Shown: positions 47,281-60,870 of the stretch, piece after piece
Position numbering within the stretch: the stretch's first letter is position 1
Layout of the letters: every line of letters begins with the position of its first letter
Assembly (NCBI GenBank): GCA_022818135.1
Contig: JAFMSR010000002.1
Coordinates: 59,661,523 to 59,725,522 of the forward strand
From: Saxidomus purpurata
Taxonomy: Eukaryota; Mollusca; Bivalvia; Venerida; Veneridae
Reading direction: 5' to 3'
Length of the DNA: 64,000 nt
Position numbers and translations under genes: made by a program
Notes under the pieces: model-generated
What the model was told of the DNA's origin: nothing
Databases searched by the model: none
What the model saw: only the letters and a program-made list of their open reading frames with translations

Positions 47281-47343
47281 CATTGTCGCATCCTTGGATT
47301 GTGTCAAATTACATTGTCGCATCTTTGGATTGTTTCAAATTAC
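47281..47343. repeat. Two-copy tandem repeat of about 32 bp
   Basis: ACATTGTCGCATCTTTGGAT plus TGTTTCAAATT occurs twice in direct succession with three differences. Confidence 0.85.
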
Positions 47344-48984
47344 CAGTGAGGCACACTTCTCTGGGTTCAGCTGAGGTTTTGTTGAAATTTATTTATTGAA
47401 GATTCAATGAATAAAACTATGGTAAAATTACCAATTTTGAAAATAAACATGTATTTTGAAATGTCCATAATATAACAGAATGGAAATTTTACAGTGAAGG
47501 TGAAAATTATCTGATATTGTCACTAAATATGCAAAAAGTAAACTGAGAAACAAATCGTGGAGGAAATAAGACGGGTTTTTACACCGAAAACTTAAACGAA
47601 TGCCATAATAATAACATCTTCACCAATGTAGTGGATAGTTCTTTGAACAAAATGTTATGAAATGAATGCAAATCGCCTCGACTATCAAGAATGAAGTAAA
47701 CCACTGTTCATTTAAAGTTTAGTCATTATTTAGAAATTTGGGTACACAGCAATATATGAGTTAATATCTTGTATGTTTGCGTGGTGGTCGACTCAGTAAC
47801 CTTGACGTGATGAGCAATGGTGCCCAGGCGAGCGATATAGTGCCGTGAATGCCCTCTTGTTTGTTATTATTTTCATTGTCATTATTTTAAAGTGCACACT
47901 GAACAACAAATTATTAATAAACTTTTCTGGGAAAAGAATACTTAAGGCATCACTTGTAAATTTTAATAGTTCATTTATTTATTAAGTTATTCTTTATCAA
48001 ATTTTACCAAATTTGAAATGGAATGAGAGCCTTATACCAGCTGAGTATACACTTGCCACGATTGTTCTAACTTGGGGAAGATTAAGCACTATTGTTTTAT
48101 ATAACTGGAAACTTGCAAATTATTTTATCTACCTGTTCTAACTATGCATGGGTTGCGGTCTAAGTGCACTATAAAATACTCTAACTTCAGTTTCCATTGT
48201 TTTTTTTTCAAGAATGCGGCAAGAATGTGAGAAGATAGTAACTATTTCTACTCTTTAAAATTAAGTCTGTTTTTACACAGTTTGCAAGTTTCGGTAGTGG
48301 GTCATAAGATACTGCAATTGCGGTTAAGTATGAACATGAAGCATCTGATTGCTATCCTTATTTGGATTCAAATGGGTCGTGCAGTACAACGTCTATCGAT
48401 ATGAACGTAGGCATTATAAAAAAAGTGAATTTTGGTAAACTTGGCACCATAGACATGTAGCTTAATATGCATCCTTTTGCTCATTTGCTCGATTTTTCTT
48501 TTTGGAATAGAAGAAAATTTTATATCAGACAGGTAGCTCTTAAATGACTTTTCATTGTAATTTATTTTTTTCTAACTTCATATAGTTTAACTTGAAGTCT
48601 ATATCTAACAATAATTTTTTGTTGAAAATCTTCCTCCCATAATGTTTAAGCAACTTTTTTAATTAAAAAATATACAGCGAAGTTTTTCATTTATTCCAAC
48701 CAATGTAAATACAAATTTGCCTAGGACCAAAAGCATAAAAAAATATGAAATAAATCTGAATTAAACAGGATTGAGGTTCCATTAAATGTATTGGAATAGT
48801 GCAAAACATGCCCCGAAATCGCCAACTCGTATAATCAGAGATCATATGCATCACATGAGCAGTGAAAAATGCAATTGAAAATACGGTTGGGGATAAAAGC
48901 CTCACCAGACCAGACCGCACAAACGTGCATTTTACCCATATTCAGTGTATTTTCGAAGTCGAAAAGAGCCATAATTTTGACAAA

Positions 48985-49308
48985 ACCTTCACAGAGCTAC
49001 CAGTATGTGCTCCTTGTCAGTCGATGGAGGTACTGATGGTTAATAAGTATTGTAAATTTCAAAACAATACCTGTAACGGTTTTGAAAAAAAAGTGGGGTG
49101 GTGCGGAAAACTTAACCAAGTTCAATGTACTTTCTACATGTAAATCAAAAAAGGGACATACTTCTGACAAGTGGTAATGATGGTAAATAAGTATTGTAGG
49201 TTTCAACGAGTTATATCTCTAATAGTTTTGCAAAAATGTGGGTAAAACTTAACAACTCTGACGGCAAGGCGAGTAGGATAGCTCCCTTTTCTTCGAAAAG
49301 TCGAGCTA
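48985..49308 (+). mobile_element. Hairpin-tailed tandem-repeat element, two diverged units
   Basis: Two diverged ~150-bp units share GGTAATAAGTATTGTA-type and TTTCAA motifs. The end is a hairpin TAGCTC (49279-49284) / GAGCTA (49303-49308) with an inner CTTTTC-TTC-GAAAAG stem. The tail is short (CTCTGACGGCAAGGCGAG) instead of a GGAC run. Confidence 0.65.
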
Positions 49309-50159
49309 AAAATAAACTTACTTACAAGATGAAAAACTTCATTTTAAGATATTACACTTGCATGTAAAATAACCAAAAACTGTTTCTAAAAAAGTACAAG
49401 CATTCATACATACATGCACAATGCAATCTGTGAAATACTGTGTTCATTTGTAACACTTGTGAAATACTCTGTTGTTGTAACATTATATTGCTTACTCTAA
49501 AATTAACATGAGGCTGTTACATTTACCGAGGTTTATGTGACATTAACAGTTATGAAAGGCTTGCCTTGCTAATAAGCTATTGCTGAAATCCAGCAACCTG
49601 ACTAGACAATTTTGTAGGACTAACTGAGAGTGTGGTTTATGCGAATAAGTATATATGTGTTATATACAGTATATGTTTATATACAGTTATAGATATACAC
49701 AAGTCGTGGCTTGCCGTATAACTTCAATTAGTAACATGAGTTAGCACATCATCTCAATACCAAGTTTCTCCCGATCTTAAGGATGTTATATACTGACGTA
49801 TGCAACAACTTTGTACACGAAACACACTTAAAATGGCTCACATAAACAATGCAAGGTCTCGGTAATTTTCTAGCTCCTATTCTTAGCATTTTATTGGAAC
49901 TGTAGTTATGTAAGCTGGTAGATAATAAATGTTTTCTTGAAACCACGAATATGAAAACAATCATATCTCAGAAAATACTATGAATTCATCGGAAAACTAA
50001 CATATGTCGTTTTTAATCTACATTGTGTTTCTAACACAATTATATTTCAAATTTTCTTCTGATGATCAGAGAGTGATAACAATTCTTACAAATCTTCAAA
50101 AACAATGTACATGTAGTTGAATCAGTAATTAAAGGAAGACTGCAAGTGTTCGATAAATC

Positions 50160-50354
50160 ACGGTGCCCGTAAAGTGACATGTGATACATTTTTTTTCGTT
50201 ACTAAGAAATACAATTATGTTTTTACGAAATTTTATTTCGTTTTTACTTATTGTTATTTCTTAATTACGAAATGTTTTTTAAATCTTTTTTACGAAATGT
50301 ATTTCGTTATAACGAAATAAAAAAATGTATCACATGTCACTTTGCGGGTACCGT
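50160..50354. mobile_element. Foldback MITE, 195 bp, about 33-bp TIRs
   Basis: The left arm begins ACGGTGCCCGTAAAGTGACA and continues TGTGATACATTTTTT; the right end is its complement with two mismatches (ACGGTACCCGCAAAGTGACA). The interior is built of ACGAAAT/ATTTCGT words in both orientations, so most of the element can fold. No target-site duplication identified. Confidence 0.8.
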
Positions 50355-51489
50355 AACAAAAATACATTGTATATTTAATAGGATATACCTTTTACAGCAA
50401 AATGCAAACAAAACTTACTTGGTATTGACGTCAGATTGCATAGGAAAAAGGCCACAGACCTAGCAAATACAGTTATGTAAGAGCTTTGTGTAAATAAAAT
50501 TGCTAATCGGTGTTTCGGGAATTTTTTTTTAATTGTTTGATAAAAATTAAGTTCATCGGAATTAAAATGCAAGAACGTCAAGTTTGTTTGCCATCAGGAT
50601 CTTGCTTTTGTTCAGAAGATCAACCCAGTCTGGGAAGGAACTTGAAATGGTATACTTAATAGGTCAGGTGATAAAAGATTGTTTGCCTTAGATGGATCAC
50701 CAGATACTGTAGACCAACATTATTTGTCAGATCAGTCTAGCCGTAAAGATTTATCTGAAGACAGTTCACAGGTCACATTTCATTCTTCATAAATCTAAGA
50801 GCTAAACTGTCTCATGGAGTGAAACACAATTCATTTATTAAAATTTAGTTGTTATTTTTAGATAAAAGTTGTAAGTGTACTTCTCTTAAATTAGCATCTC
50901 CTATATCACAGACACGTGTTCTGTTTTCCTTAGTTATAATAATATGACATTTGTGCACTGTTCACGTCATCTTTAATGCTGTAACCATTTCGAGACAAAC
51001 AACCCATAAAAGTTCTAATTACATTTCGTTTATATATGTTATTTTAGAATCATCGGTAGGGTAAGGAGGCCAGCGAACTGTTTGAGATATAAAGAGGTCC
51101 TGTTTGACTTTAAAATGATCTGAAAATGCCTTACTTAAGACAGAGGGACATTATATAAAACACTGCTAATAGACCAAAGATATACATGTACAGTAAAGAT
51201 ATACAACAATTTAGTGTGAAAAGGGTATTTATATAAGCAGTACAGTACACAATTATATGGAAGCACCAGTGATAATGGTATTGTAAAACTGTTTTTCTTT
51301 GTTTCTGATGTTGTGTTGTTGATTTTCAGCTTGGGATATCGTACTGAAGAATCTCTACAGTAGACTTATACGACACTGGGTCTGTGTTAACACAAGATCA
51401 GTGTTACTCAACACCTCAAAAATCAGATTTCATCGTTGACGTAGAAACCTCGTGGTGGTGTACGACTCATAAATGTGTGTCAACAATCG

Positions 51490-52095
51490 CATCGCAAAAA
51501 ACCCTAGTCTATTTTGACCTGGGGTCCTGATTTGAACAATCTACTACATAACGCTACACGCCAAATATCTAAGCCATTGTGGTTCCTAGGCAAGAAGATT
51601 TTTTAAGTTTTCCCTTTATAAGCCAATGTGAAATAAAGTGACCCCTGTTTAGTGTCAATTTTGACCAGAGGATCATGATTTGAACAGTCTTGATAGAGGT
51701 CAACTAGGCAATGCCACTTGCCAAATATCTTAGTTCAAGGCTTTGTGGTTTCAGATAAGAAGATTTTTAAAGACTCCCAATAGAAATCTATGTAAAATCA
51801 AGTGACCCTCGCTCAAGGATAAGTTTTGACCAGAGGGTCACGTTTTAAACAATTTCGGTAAAAGTCTACAAGGCAATTCTACATGCTAAATATCTTTTGG
51901 CCTTTTTGGTTTAAGGGAGAAGAATTTTTAAGCTTTCGCTATATAAAGAAAATCAAGTGACCTCCGTGCGGGGTCAATTTTGACCCGTGTGTCTTGAATT
52001 AAACAATCTTAATAGAGGTCCACTAAGCAATGCTACATGACAAATATCTAAGCTCTAGGTCTTGTGGTTTCAGAGATTTTTTAAAACGTTTTTCT
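51490..52095 (+). repeat. Diverged tandem array, four units of about 150 bp
   Basis: Units share TTTTGACC-GG-GTC, TTGAACAATCT, a 'gcaatgctac..gccaaatatct' motif, TTGTGGTTTCAG, AAGAAGATTTTTAA and AATCAAGTGACC. The 3' hairpin and tail of related elements were not found. Confidence 0.75.
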
Positions 52096-52969
52096 TACAC
52101 CAGCCTGTAGAGACAATGCTACAACTAGGCCCCGCGATCTCCCTGGCAAAGAAAAACCACCTGGGGACAAATTACCCCATTCCTGATTTATAAACTTTAG
52201 AGGACCGTCTAAGATCACCACAACAAAGACATAAGAAAACCAGTAAGGGTTTTCGAAATGTTTGAGAAAAGCTTACAGACACCGTACGCCGGACGGTGTG
52301 TGAGCTAAAACAGTCCAGACACAAAATGCAGAGACGGGAAAACAAATAAGATAGGGCAGGTCATTTATCAATTTTGGTTTTGGGTGGGGTTTAAGAAGAA
52401 AAAAAGAGAACAAAGAAGAGTCAAACAAACCAAAAAGAAAAATGAAAGAAAGACAGACAGAAATGGACGTGTAGAAGGCAGTTACACCCTTTTTGAAGAT
52501 TGAAAATAGACCGTTCATTTAAAAAGTCCAGCATGGAAACAAATCAGACAGACTGACAGGCAAAGAACGGATACTAGTAATGCACACCTTTAGTTATGGG
52601 TTAAGGTTTGAAATGCGAGCATATTCCGAACAGGAAATATGGGTGTATAGCACTTTGTTAGGGAATAGGAGGCAGTATGTAACCTTGGCCTTGGAGAAAG
52701 CTATCTAGGTATGGTGCATAACACACGTGTAAGGACAAACCTGGGGGACTGAAACTGTCCAGGCTGGGGAAGCCCAGAAACCGAGTTGAAATGGCTGACT
52801 TACGGCAAGAACCGTTTGAAGACAAACCAAGAAGGAGCAAGGACATCAACGACAGAAAAAATGGGCCACAGAATCATCAGAACAAACAGCAAAACAGAAA
52901 TGAGAGTCAATCACGAAGGCTGATGGTGTAAGTAAACACCTTTACCTAAAGAGCGAGCACCCGCTAGAA

Positions 52970-53655
52970 CAAGAGCGTCCCCTAAGGTGGCCCCCAAAGA
53001 TGTCTCACAATTTGTGCCCTTGACCTTCGTGTTGAACTGGTACTTGCACATGACACTTGTGCTGAACATCTTTCAATGTATAACAAAGTTACGATCCAGA
53101 CATGAATGTGTGTGTATATACAGGATTCTAAACTGTCTGCCCTCTACGCATGATCTTGATCTCCAAGGTAAGAACAAGGGACTTCCACTTGACATCTCAT
53201 CTCCATGTGCTCAACAATTTTGCCATGTAATTTTAAAATCTTTCCATGCATGACAGTTACCATGTATACAGGTTTCCATTACCTTTAAACTCGTAGGCGT
53301 GACCTTGACCTTTGAGTAAGGGTCATTAAGTGTTATACACGACATATCGTCTTGATGTGATTAACACGTGTACAGTTATTTTAAAATCCACCAATGCATG
53401 ACGAAGTTACAGTACAGACACGAATGTATGCATATATATAGGATTCCATTACCTTTAAACTCAAAGTGTGACCTTTACCTTTGAGATAGGGACGTGGGTC
53501 TTGCACGCGATGTGTTGTCTAGATGTGCTGAACATTTGTACACAGTTATTTTAAAAGTTTTCAATGCATGACAAAGTTACAGCCCGGACACAAAAATGTA
53601 AGGACAGACACACGGACGTTGAAATTTTAATATGTCCACTTTTGGGGGCATAAAA
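52970..53655 (+). mobile_element. Hairpin-tailed tandem-repeat element, diverged relative of the 15.2-kb array
   Basis: Starts ACAAGAGCGTCCCC with GCCCCCAAA (52991-52999), then three to four units with CAAAGTTACAG, GATTCCATTACCTTTAAACT, GTGACCTTGACCTTTGAG and TTGCACGCGA. The tail GACAGACACACGGACG leads to TATGTCCACTTTTGGGGGCA, a weak hairpin whose 3' arm TTTGGGGGC complements the 5' cap. Units are more diverged than at 15.2 kb. Confidence 0.8.
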
Positions 53656-53964
53656 ACAAGTGAATTTCTTATCCCAAACGAAACATGTTTGAATAAATCC
53701 ATTTACCTAGGAGAACAACCAAACCCTTCAACGAGCCAATTTTTATCTTAATGGTCACAGGTGCTTAACAAAAGTTTACTACAAGCAATCTATTCTACAG
53801 TACTTCTGAACCTCATGAGTTTTCAGTGTCCGGGATGAAGACCATAACTTTACAACACATAATGTTGCCTCATGCCTAATGTTGCCCCCCACATGCCCTT
53901 CAAATACTAGTATTCAAGTACAAGCCTTAAAACAAAGTCATATTCTTACAGTTATTGGGAGAGG

Positions 53965-56900
53965 AAAAAATATTCACTATGAATTGATCATTTTATTCAC
54001 GTTTTTACAAATGTATTTACAAAATTATGTACAAAACATTCAGCTCAACAGAGGTAGAATAAACAAGTCAAAAATAACATAAATGCATATTAAAATTCAT
54101 TGTACAAAGCTGCTAAAATACAAATAAAATTTGATCAGCCATTAAAAATATCTTTAAACAAATTTTGATCACTTGTGTTATACACTTGTAATAAACAGTT
54201 TATAAAGACGCATATTAGATACTCTAATATTAAACTCTTTATAGCTTTTGAATTGTGTTTTACAACCCTGCATGAAAAACTTCATTCTAATAAAATAGTG
54301 TTGAAAGTTTTCACAAAAAGCTTGTTTTAAGCAATCGAGCAGTAAATTCAATCTAGATTTAATACTATTTGTAAATTTCAATCATTTTTGTTTGTTATCT
54401 GTTCTAAAATCATTCATAATGCCCCTTTCTCTCATATTCTGTACCTGAATTCATTTAAATCTACACCTAGATGCTGTGATACTTGGTTATATAATATGTT
54501 GATCATGCTAAAACATAATCTGAAGCTAAAAGAACCTGAAACTGATCATATTAAACCATTTCATGCCAAAACTACTGATAATGCATGAATTGACCTACAT
54601 TTTCAAACGTAATTATCCAATCTTATTTTGCTGTATGTACACAGTGCAATTTCAAAGCTTGCAAAACACTACCATTCTAAGTTACACAGTGTCACTGATA
54701 AAATGTCATGTTTTCTTTAATACTGATAAATCTAAATTTTTAATCAAAGTCTTGCATACAGTCTAAATAAACTTGCTTGTAAATATTTAAAAGTAATTCA
54801 AAAGACTGGTTTTACTGCCTCACATTTACATGCCGTTTTGCCTGGTTTTTTGTGTGTTTTCTCAGCATAATATGCAAGTTTGTACTCTGCAACGTTGATG
54901 ACATAAATTATACAAATTTCATAAAGATAAGTTCATTCCAATCAGGAAAATGATTAGAAATTACTCAGCAGTGCAGCAGAACAGATATTATAAACTGACA
55001 GGCCCTGTGATTGATGAAACTTAAATCAGATATCTTTTTACCAGAAGTTTTGCAGAATGAGATGTTTACATCAACACTGAAGTTATTGGGAAGGTGCAAC
55101 AGGAGCGGGGTTGTGGGGTGTGGAATGAGATGTCTATGCTTATGTCACAAATAAATCTTCACCAGAGATTATAAAACTTTTACCGCAGGTATTGATATAT
55201 GCCACGCTAATTATATCATACAGGTGAGTAAGACTCAAGCAAATGAACATTTCTACAGGAATAACTAACTCTCCTGATTAAGTAAAAAGCACATTTAGCA
55301 AAACTAGTCAGTTGTAAAGCATTATTTCATTACCATATTTCTTCCACTTATAAACTGTAAAAAACAATCACATTCCCAACGATCTTATACTGCTTGTGTA
55401 ACAATTTTGTTAACAAAGAATACTTACAAATGCAATTCCTCAGTAATTGTCATGTAAATAATCATATTCCTTCAAACTTAAGTTACAAAAATATTACTGT
55501 GGATAGATATCTCTTTCTAGCTTTCGGTTTATATGTCATTAACATGTTAATTATAAAAAAATCCTTTTAGCTTAATAAACTGACATGCCAGATTCAAGTC
55601 ACCGCAAGTTGTATTTGCACAAAATGAATCACTACTATTCAGAAATAAGCACATATGCTCAGCTAGAATATTGATGCTTCCTGCTTTTAGATTAAAATGA
55701 ATGAAAAAATTGTAGTTGAATGAGCTAAAAAGGGGGGGGGGGGGGCAGGGGGGGGGTGGGTTAAACACATAAAAATAGGTTTTACAATATTATTGAATAA
55801 TAGATACACATAACTGAAAGGGGGTTTTTACCAGGATATTAAAAAGTTTTTACAGATTTTCTCTATAAATGTAAATGAAACGTTATACAGATTTTTGGTG
55901 AACTAGACAAGTTATGTTCTAAGAGTAAAACACTGATTAAGTTTAACTTGATGGCACTTTACAGGAAAAACTTTAAAGATTATGCTGAAAAACTGATACA
56001 CACTGAAGGTATTCTAACTTTGAAGTATGTGGTTCAGCAAGAAGGAGCAAGAAATGTAATATCAGTGTAGCTCTTTGTTGTTCTTGCACAAAATAATGTT
56101 GTTTTTACACAAAACTGTAAGTCCTTCTCCATTATCATTACACTGACAGTATGATATTGTTGAAATACAATCTGAAATGGCTCCCTTGCATTTTGCGTTC
56201 GGATATTTGAACACACAAACAATTATCTGAAAAAGTGATTTATCTTTTCCTAAAGATAAAAATTCAAGTTGATAAACCTTTTTAAAAAAAAAAAAAAAAA
56301 AAAAAATTCAGAATAATATTGGGATAAAATATGATTGTTCTGCTTTAAGCAAAGGTGTGAATAAGTGTATATGCACAGACAATTTTTCTTACTGACCACT
56401 CTTCTCAGGTTTCATCAAAATTTGACCAACAGTTTCAAAGAAGAAGCAGAGAAAAGAGTTTTTTTTAAATTTCTACCAACAGCTCTCATGGAGCGAACAT
56501 TTCAATGAATAGACAGACTAACAAATAACATAGGGAAAACCTACTTCTATTCTTTGTGTGGGGAAAATGGACATCAGTGCTGGTATTACAAGCAATTGTG
56601 TCTAAAATACTGAATACAAATATATATCACTGCAGAAAAAATTCGGTGCTGAAGGAATTGTTTGGCATTTTAAACTTTTCTGTGCATTACGAACATTTAA
56701 GAACCATATCACTGGAAATACCTTGATCTTATTCCAATGAAAGTTGGCCCACTAGTGAGCAGTTAACTATGGTGTCAGCAATCAATCTGTTCTAATCAAA
56801 TGTAAATATTCGCAAATAGTACATCGACGTTTTGTGCAGTTTTAGTCACCCTGCAAAAAGCACTCAAAATGATCTGTTGCTTATGAATCTATGTTTACAG

Positions 56901-59900
56901 TAACGCTTCATAAGCATATACAAAATAAATACACACTGTGCTTATAGTTACTATGTACAAATATTATCACATACATGCATACAATATTGCAAATTGACAA
57001 ATCTAGTGGGAAATCACACTTACTAATTTAGTTTCCTTTAAGAAATTGCCACTGTAACTCATAGAAATGAATATCTAAATATAGTTTTGGGAGAAATATT
57101 CAAAACTAAAGATGTAAACAATAACAACCTTTTTACTGTAAATTCAAATTTGTAAGAAAGGAGACAAGTTTTTATTTTAACACAATTTCATCCATATTTC
57201 ATAAAACTTTATACATAGTAGTGACATGTAATGAATATGTATCTGCTGTCTTCCTGTGAATGTGTTTTAATATAAAACTCATGTTTTAAAAAATATGTAT
57301 TGTATACAAAGCTTGAATAAAAAATAACATATCATGCAACAAATAAATCGGTAAAAATGCCATTTATAATGGTCAGCAACATGTTAAAAAGGGCCAATGA
57401 AAATGAGAGATTTGAGTTGTGAATGTGTACTTAAGCTGAAACTTGGTACAACTCTCCTAGAACTGAGATCAATGAAGAAGCAACCATCCATTTAATGTAT
57501 TCAAATTTTACACAATTTTCAGGTGGTAATTTTCTTAATTCAGATACAAGTCAAGGTGCACCTTTCAAACTGGTTCTGTTTTGCCCAGAGTCATATGTAC
57601 TGGTGGACTCTAAGACAGAAATGAAGCATACATGGAGCTAAGTTTGTTCTTAGTTAAAGATCAATTTGTTTAATTACTATACATTCTTAACACTGCAAAC
57701 TGCAGACAAACATGTAAAAACTGAACTACAAATACAAGATATACTGGAAGAAACACTGGACATGTATGTATACATATTAATGAATTAGCACCAGTAAACT
57801 CATGCACACACATTTTCTTGCCTTCCACTACAAAATGGTATGATACAAAAGTGTAAAATACAAAATCTTATAAAATATGGAAGTATACCACAATGCCATT
57901 TTCTAAAAACATTCTAAAAGGTGGGTTTCTAATGATACCAGGTGCAAGACTATGATACAGAAGTGCTAAATACGGGTGCTTGTTAAGCAAAATAACAGTA
58001 TAATAAAATTTCCTTGTGTGTATTGAATTTGGCACTGGACTTGTTCAATTTCAAAGTGAAAAATGCAATTTCATTTATTCCAAAATGTGAAACTAATCTA
58101 ATTGTAAAAGAAGTGATCTGATACATCCTTATAACCAGTGTTATAAAAGCATTTTAATCCGTGTCATCACATGCTTGTGTCACATCTGCACATGGACTGT
58201 AAAATGAACAGTATTCCCTACAGTTGTCTTTATAAAACCTTTCTCATTATTTTGAAAAAAAGAAATCATCTGACATTCTAGATGCAAAAAATTTAAAGTA
58301 ATGCTTAATTGTACAACTAAAATTTCACAACTCGTGTCTTCACATTTCAAATTCACTGGCATTTCCTTGTAAGACTTAGGTGATAAAAATCTACGTGCAA
58401 TATGAAATCTGAATTATTTACAACCAACATCAAAACACTAGAACTCAAAGGGAAGTACTAATCTGTCATTTGAAGCAGACGTAAAACATAGAATAATTCC
58501 TGTGATAGTCTGCTCTGAATTTACAAACAACTGCAGCAAGATGAACATTTCATTATGTTTTTTTTTATGACATTTATATCGCTTGTCATGAAACTGCTTT
58601 AAAGCCTTTATTTCATGTTATAATACCCTTTATAATGGCAATACTATATGATGGTAAAGTAAAACTCTTCAAATACATGAAATATTGTGTAAATGTAAGA
58701 AAGAACTTAAATCAACTTCAGTATCTTGATTGCAGACAAAAAATTTATTAATCATAGCAAAAAATAAGTGAATTATCACATCAAGACAAGAAAAGTCAAC
58801 AAATTTAACTATATTCAACTATATTCCACAGACATGATACTATTTAACTACGCAGATTCATATATATAACTTCAGTACTACTCATTTTTGTAAGAATACA
58901 AATCAGTACTGAATGTCTTTCTTAAAGTCATGATGTTCGATTCGGAGGGTAATTTAAATATTTCCTGTATGTTTTCAAAGCACTCATTATATTTGAAGCA
59001 TCTAACTTGATCATGATATAGTAGAGCCACCTTGAATGGTAACGAAACTTTACCGGGATGCCATTTTATAAATGTAAATAAATATTGCTAAGTTTTGAGA
59101 ATTTTCAAATCTATCGCACTTTAAAATACAAAACTTCCCAAAATTAAATCCTGCATATTTTCCACAAGCTGCAGAAAAGGTATGATGTGTGTACTGCATG
59201 CAGACTGAGAATTGAGCAGCTTCATTTAATCCATCATCTTTTACATGTATGATCATCAATGATCTGGTTACATCCAGTCCTTAAGATTATTATTTCTACA
59301 TAGCAGATAATACTGTGATGATTCTACTTTCAAAGCTGTCTTCATATACTGACCTTAAAAACCGTGCTTACATTTTAAAATTAACATGTGTGAATGTAGA
59401 GAATAGCATTTAATCATTACATTACTGTATAATGCATTTAACTATTAATGTAATTTAAATTGAAATTTCGCAAGTAAAAAATATACAGATTGCCATTTGT
59501 CTTTTTTTGGTTTCGTTGCCTGAAACACCATTGAAGTATCATTGAATATGGAAAATTCTCAAAGAAGCTTTGCCATACAAGTCACAGCCAGTAACACAAA
59601 ATCAATTTAAGATAGTCAACCCTTATTTATTGCAACCTTTATTATTTTGCAACTAAAGCCTTTGGCCGAGTTCAATATACTGTTTTATGAACCCAAGTGA
59701 AACTGATTATAACAAAGAACATATAGGTCCAGTAATCCTTTCTCTCATGCAGATTCGTGAAACTACATTAGAACCAACAGTCTCATTCAAAATGAGAGTT
59801 ATATTGACTCCAAGCCCTGTATTGAGGTAACTATAGTATTACATTGACTGAGCTAACCAAAGCTCAGGATTTCTGGCAAGGTAAATAATATAATAGCTTC

Positions 59901-60870
59901 ATTTACTGAAACTTGTGTTCCTTACAACCAAAAAGAACAAATGAGCCCTGCTATGCAAAAACCAACACTAGGCCTTAGCTACCATCGTGGATCTGGTCAG
60001 CCAGCACAATGTGTGTATACTGCAAACTGGGTTATTTTCATGTGACAAAAGTTTTGCGATTTGAGTGCCGACAGACTTATTGGCAAATTTTATATTCACA
60101 CAAGGATTATTCTTTTATAGTAAATCTAAGTGAAATGAATCTTTTGCAAGATTTTTAAATTAGCGAAGTGTGAAATTCATTAAAAAAAGCAAACATAAAA
60201 TCATTGTGAATATTGCCCAATTTATAGTAGCAAGCACAGTGGACCAGTGAAATGTTCAGCACTTTTACTTTTGATAGTGTTTCACATGATTACACATCTT
60301 TCCTTTTTACAATGACTATTAACATATAAAACTTAGATTTATAAATGCAAAGCAGGGTTCAAGAGTTAGTTGAATTGTACTTCCAACAGTAACAAGTACA
60401 CATAATTATATGGCATACACTACAAACTTCAGTAATGACAATGACATTGAGTGTGTACAAGTTAATAATATTGATTTCAACACATGAAAATACCACACTT
60501 TTATGACAGATTACAAAATTGTTTTCACAGCATGCCATGCACTGTTTAACACTCATGTTTATCATACTTGTATTGATTCTCTGACCATACCATAACAAAT
60601 TGAAGAATGCTTCACAACATTTCTTTAGCTCCGACTGAATGGCTCTAAGAATGTTACTTTCAGCCTTTAACTTTCAAAAGGGTAAATCCAAAATGAACCC
60701 ATGTTAACAAAAAGATAAAGTTACACACTTCACTAAAGGTACTATCTTCACTTTTTTCACAGCGTTCTTCACGAGACTCTCACTATAAATTGACATCTAA
60801 GTGACTCCAAATCTTGGACATCTACATCCAGGTTATGTGTGTTCAGATAAATTCCATCTGTCTGTGTCTT
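53965..60870 (-). other. Candidate long 3' UTR and downstream region of the type I receptor gene
   Basis: About 6.9 kb follow the receptor stop codon on the minus strand. The stretch is uniformly AT-rich, free of the hairpin-tailed arrays found elsewhere, and has no recognised exon. Several AATAAA signals (TTTATT on the plus strand) occur; the most distal one I noted, 53992-53997, lies just outside the repeat array ending near 53655. The true cleavage site cannot be fixed and the UTR may be much shorter. The left part (about 54290-55000) belongs to a segment with diverged copies near 40.9 and 46.7 kb. A G-rich stretch (55732-55760) and an A23 run (56284-56306) are present. Confidence 0.35.
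55732..55760. repeat. G-rich run (G14-CA-G9-T-GGG)
   Basis: A short G-run cluster able to form a G-quadruplex. On the receptor mRNA strand it would be C-rich. Confidence 0.85.

Larger units (their letters stand above)
28861..53964. other. Intergenic region between the PKC 5' end and the receptor 3' end
   Basis: About 25 kb without a recognised host exon. It contains decayed transposon genes (29.8-30.2, 31.5-32.1 kb), MITE-like elements (33.6, 43.8, 50.2 kb), tandem arrays (34.9, 46.1, 49.0, 51.5, 53.0 kb), direct duplications (37.0-38.3, 39.4-39.8, 45.2-45.5 kb) and three collinear diverged copies of a larger segment (39-55 kb). The remaining AT-rich stretches (30200-31400, 32550-33570, 34120-34930, 36650-37020, 47350-48980, 52100-52960) show nothing I can name. 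A lncRNA or a fast-evolving gene cannot be excluded. Confidence 0.5.
50625..55000 (+). repeat. Diverged segmental copy 3 (modules B-C-D-E)
   Basis: B 50630-50770 (AATAGGTCAGGTGA, GTCTAGCCGTAAAGATTTAT), C about 51300-51470 (TTCAGCTTGGGATATCGTAC), D 54600-54740 (AATTATCCAATCTTATTTTG, TGTCATGTTTTCTTTAATAC), E about 54950-54990 (CAGCAGTGCAGCAGAACAG). The tandem arrays at 51.5 and 53.0 kb sit between C and D. No A module found. D and E fall in the candidate receptor 3' UTR. Confidence 0.55.
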
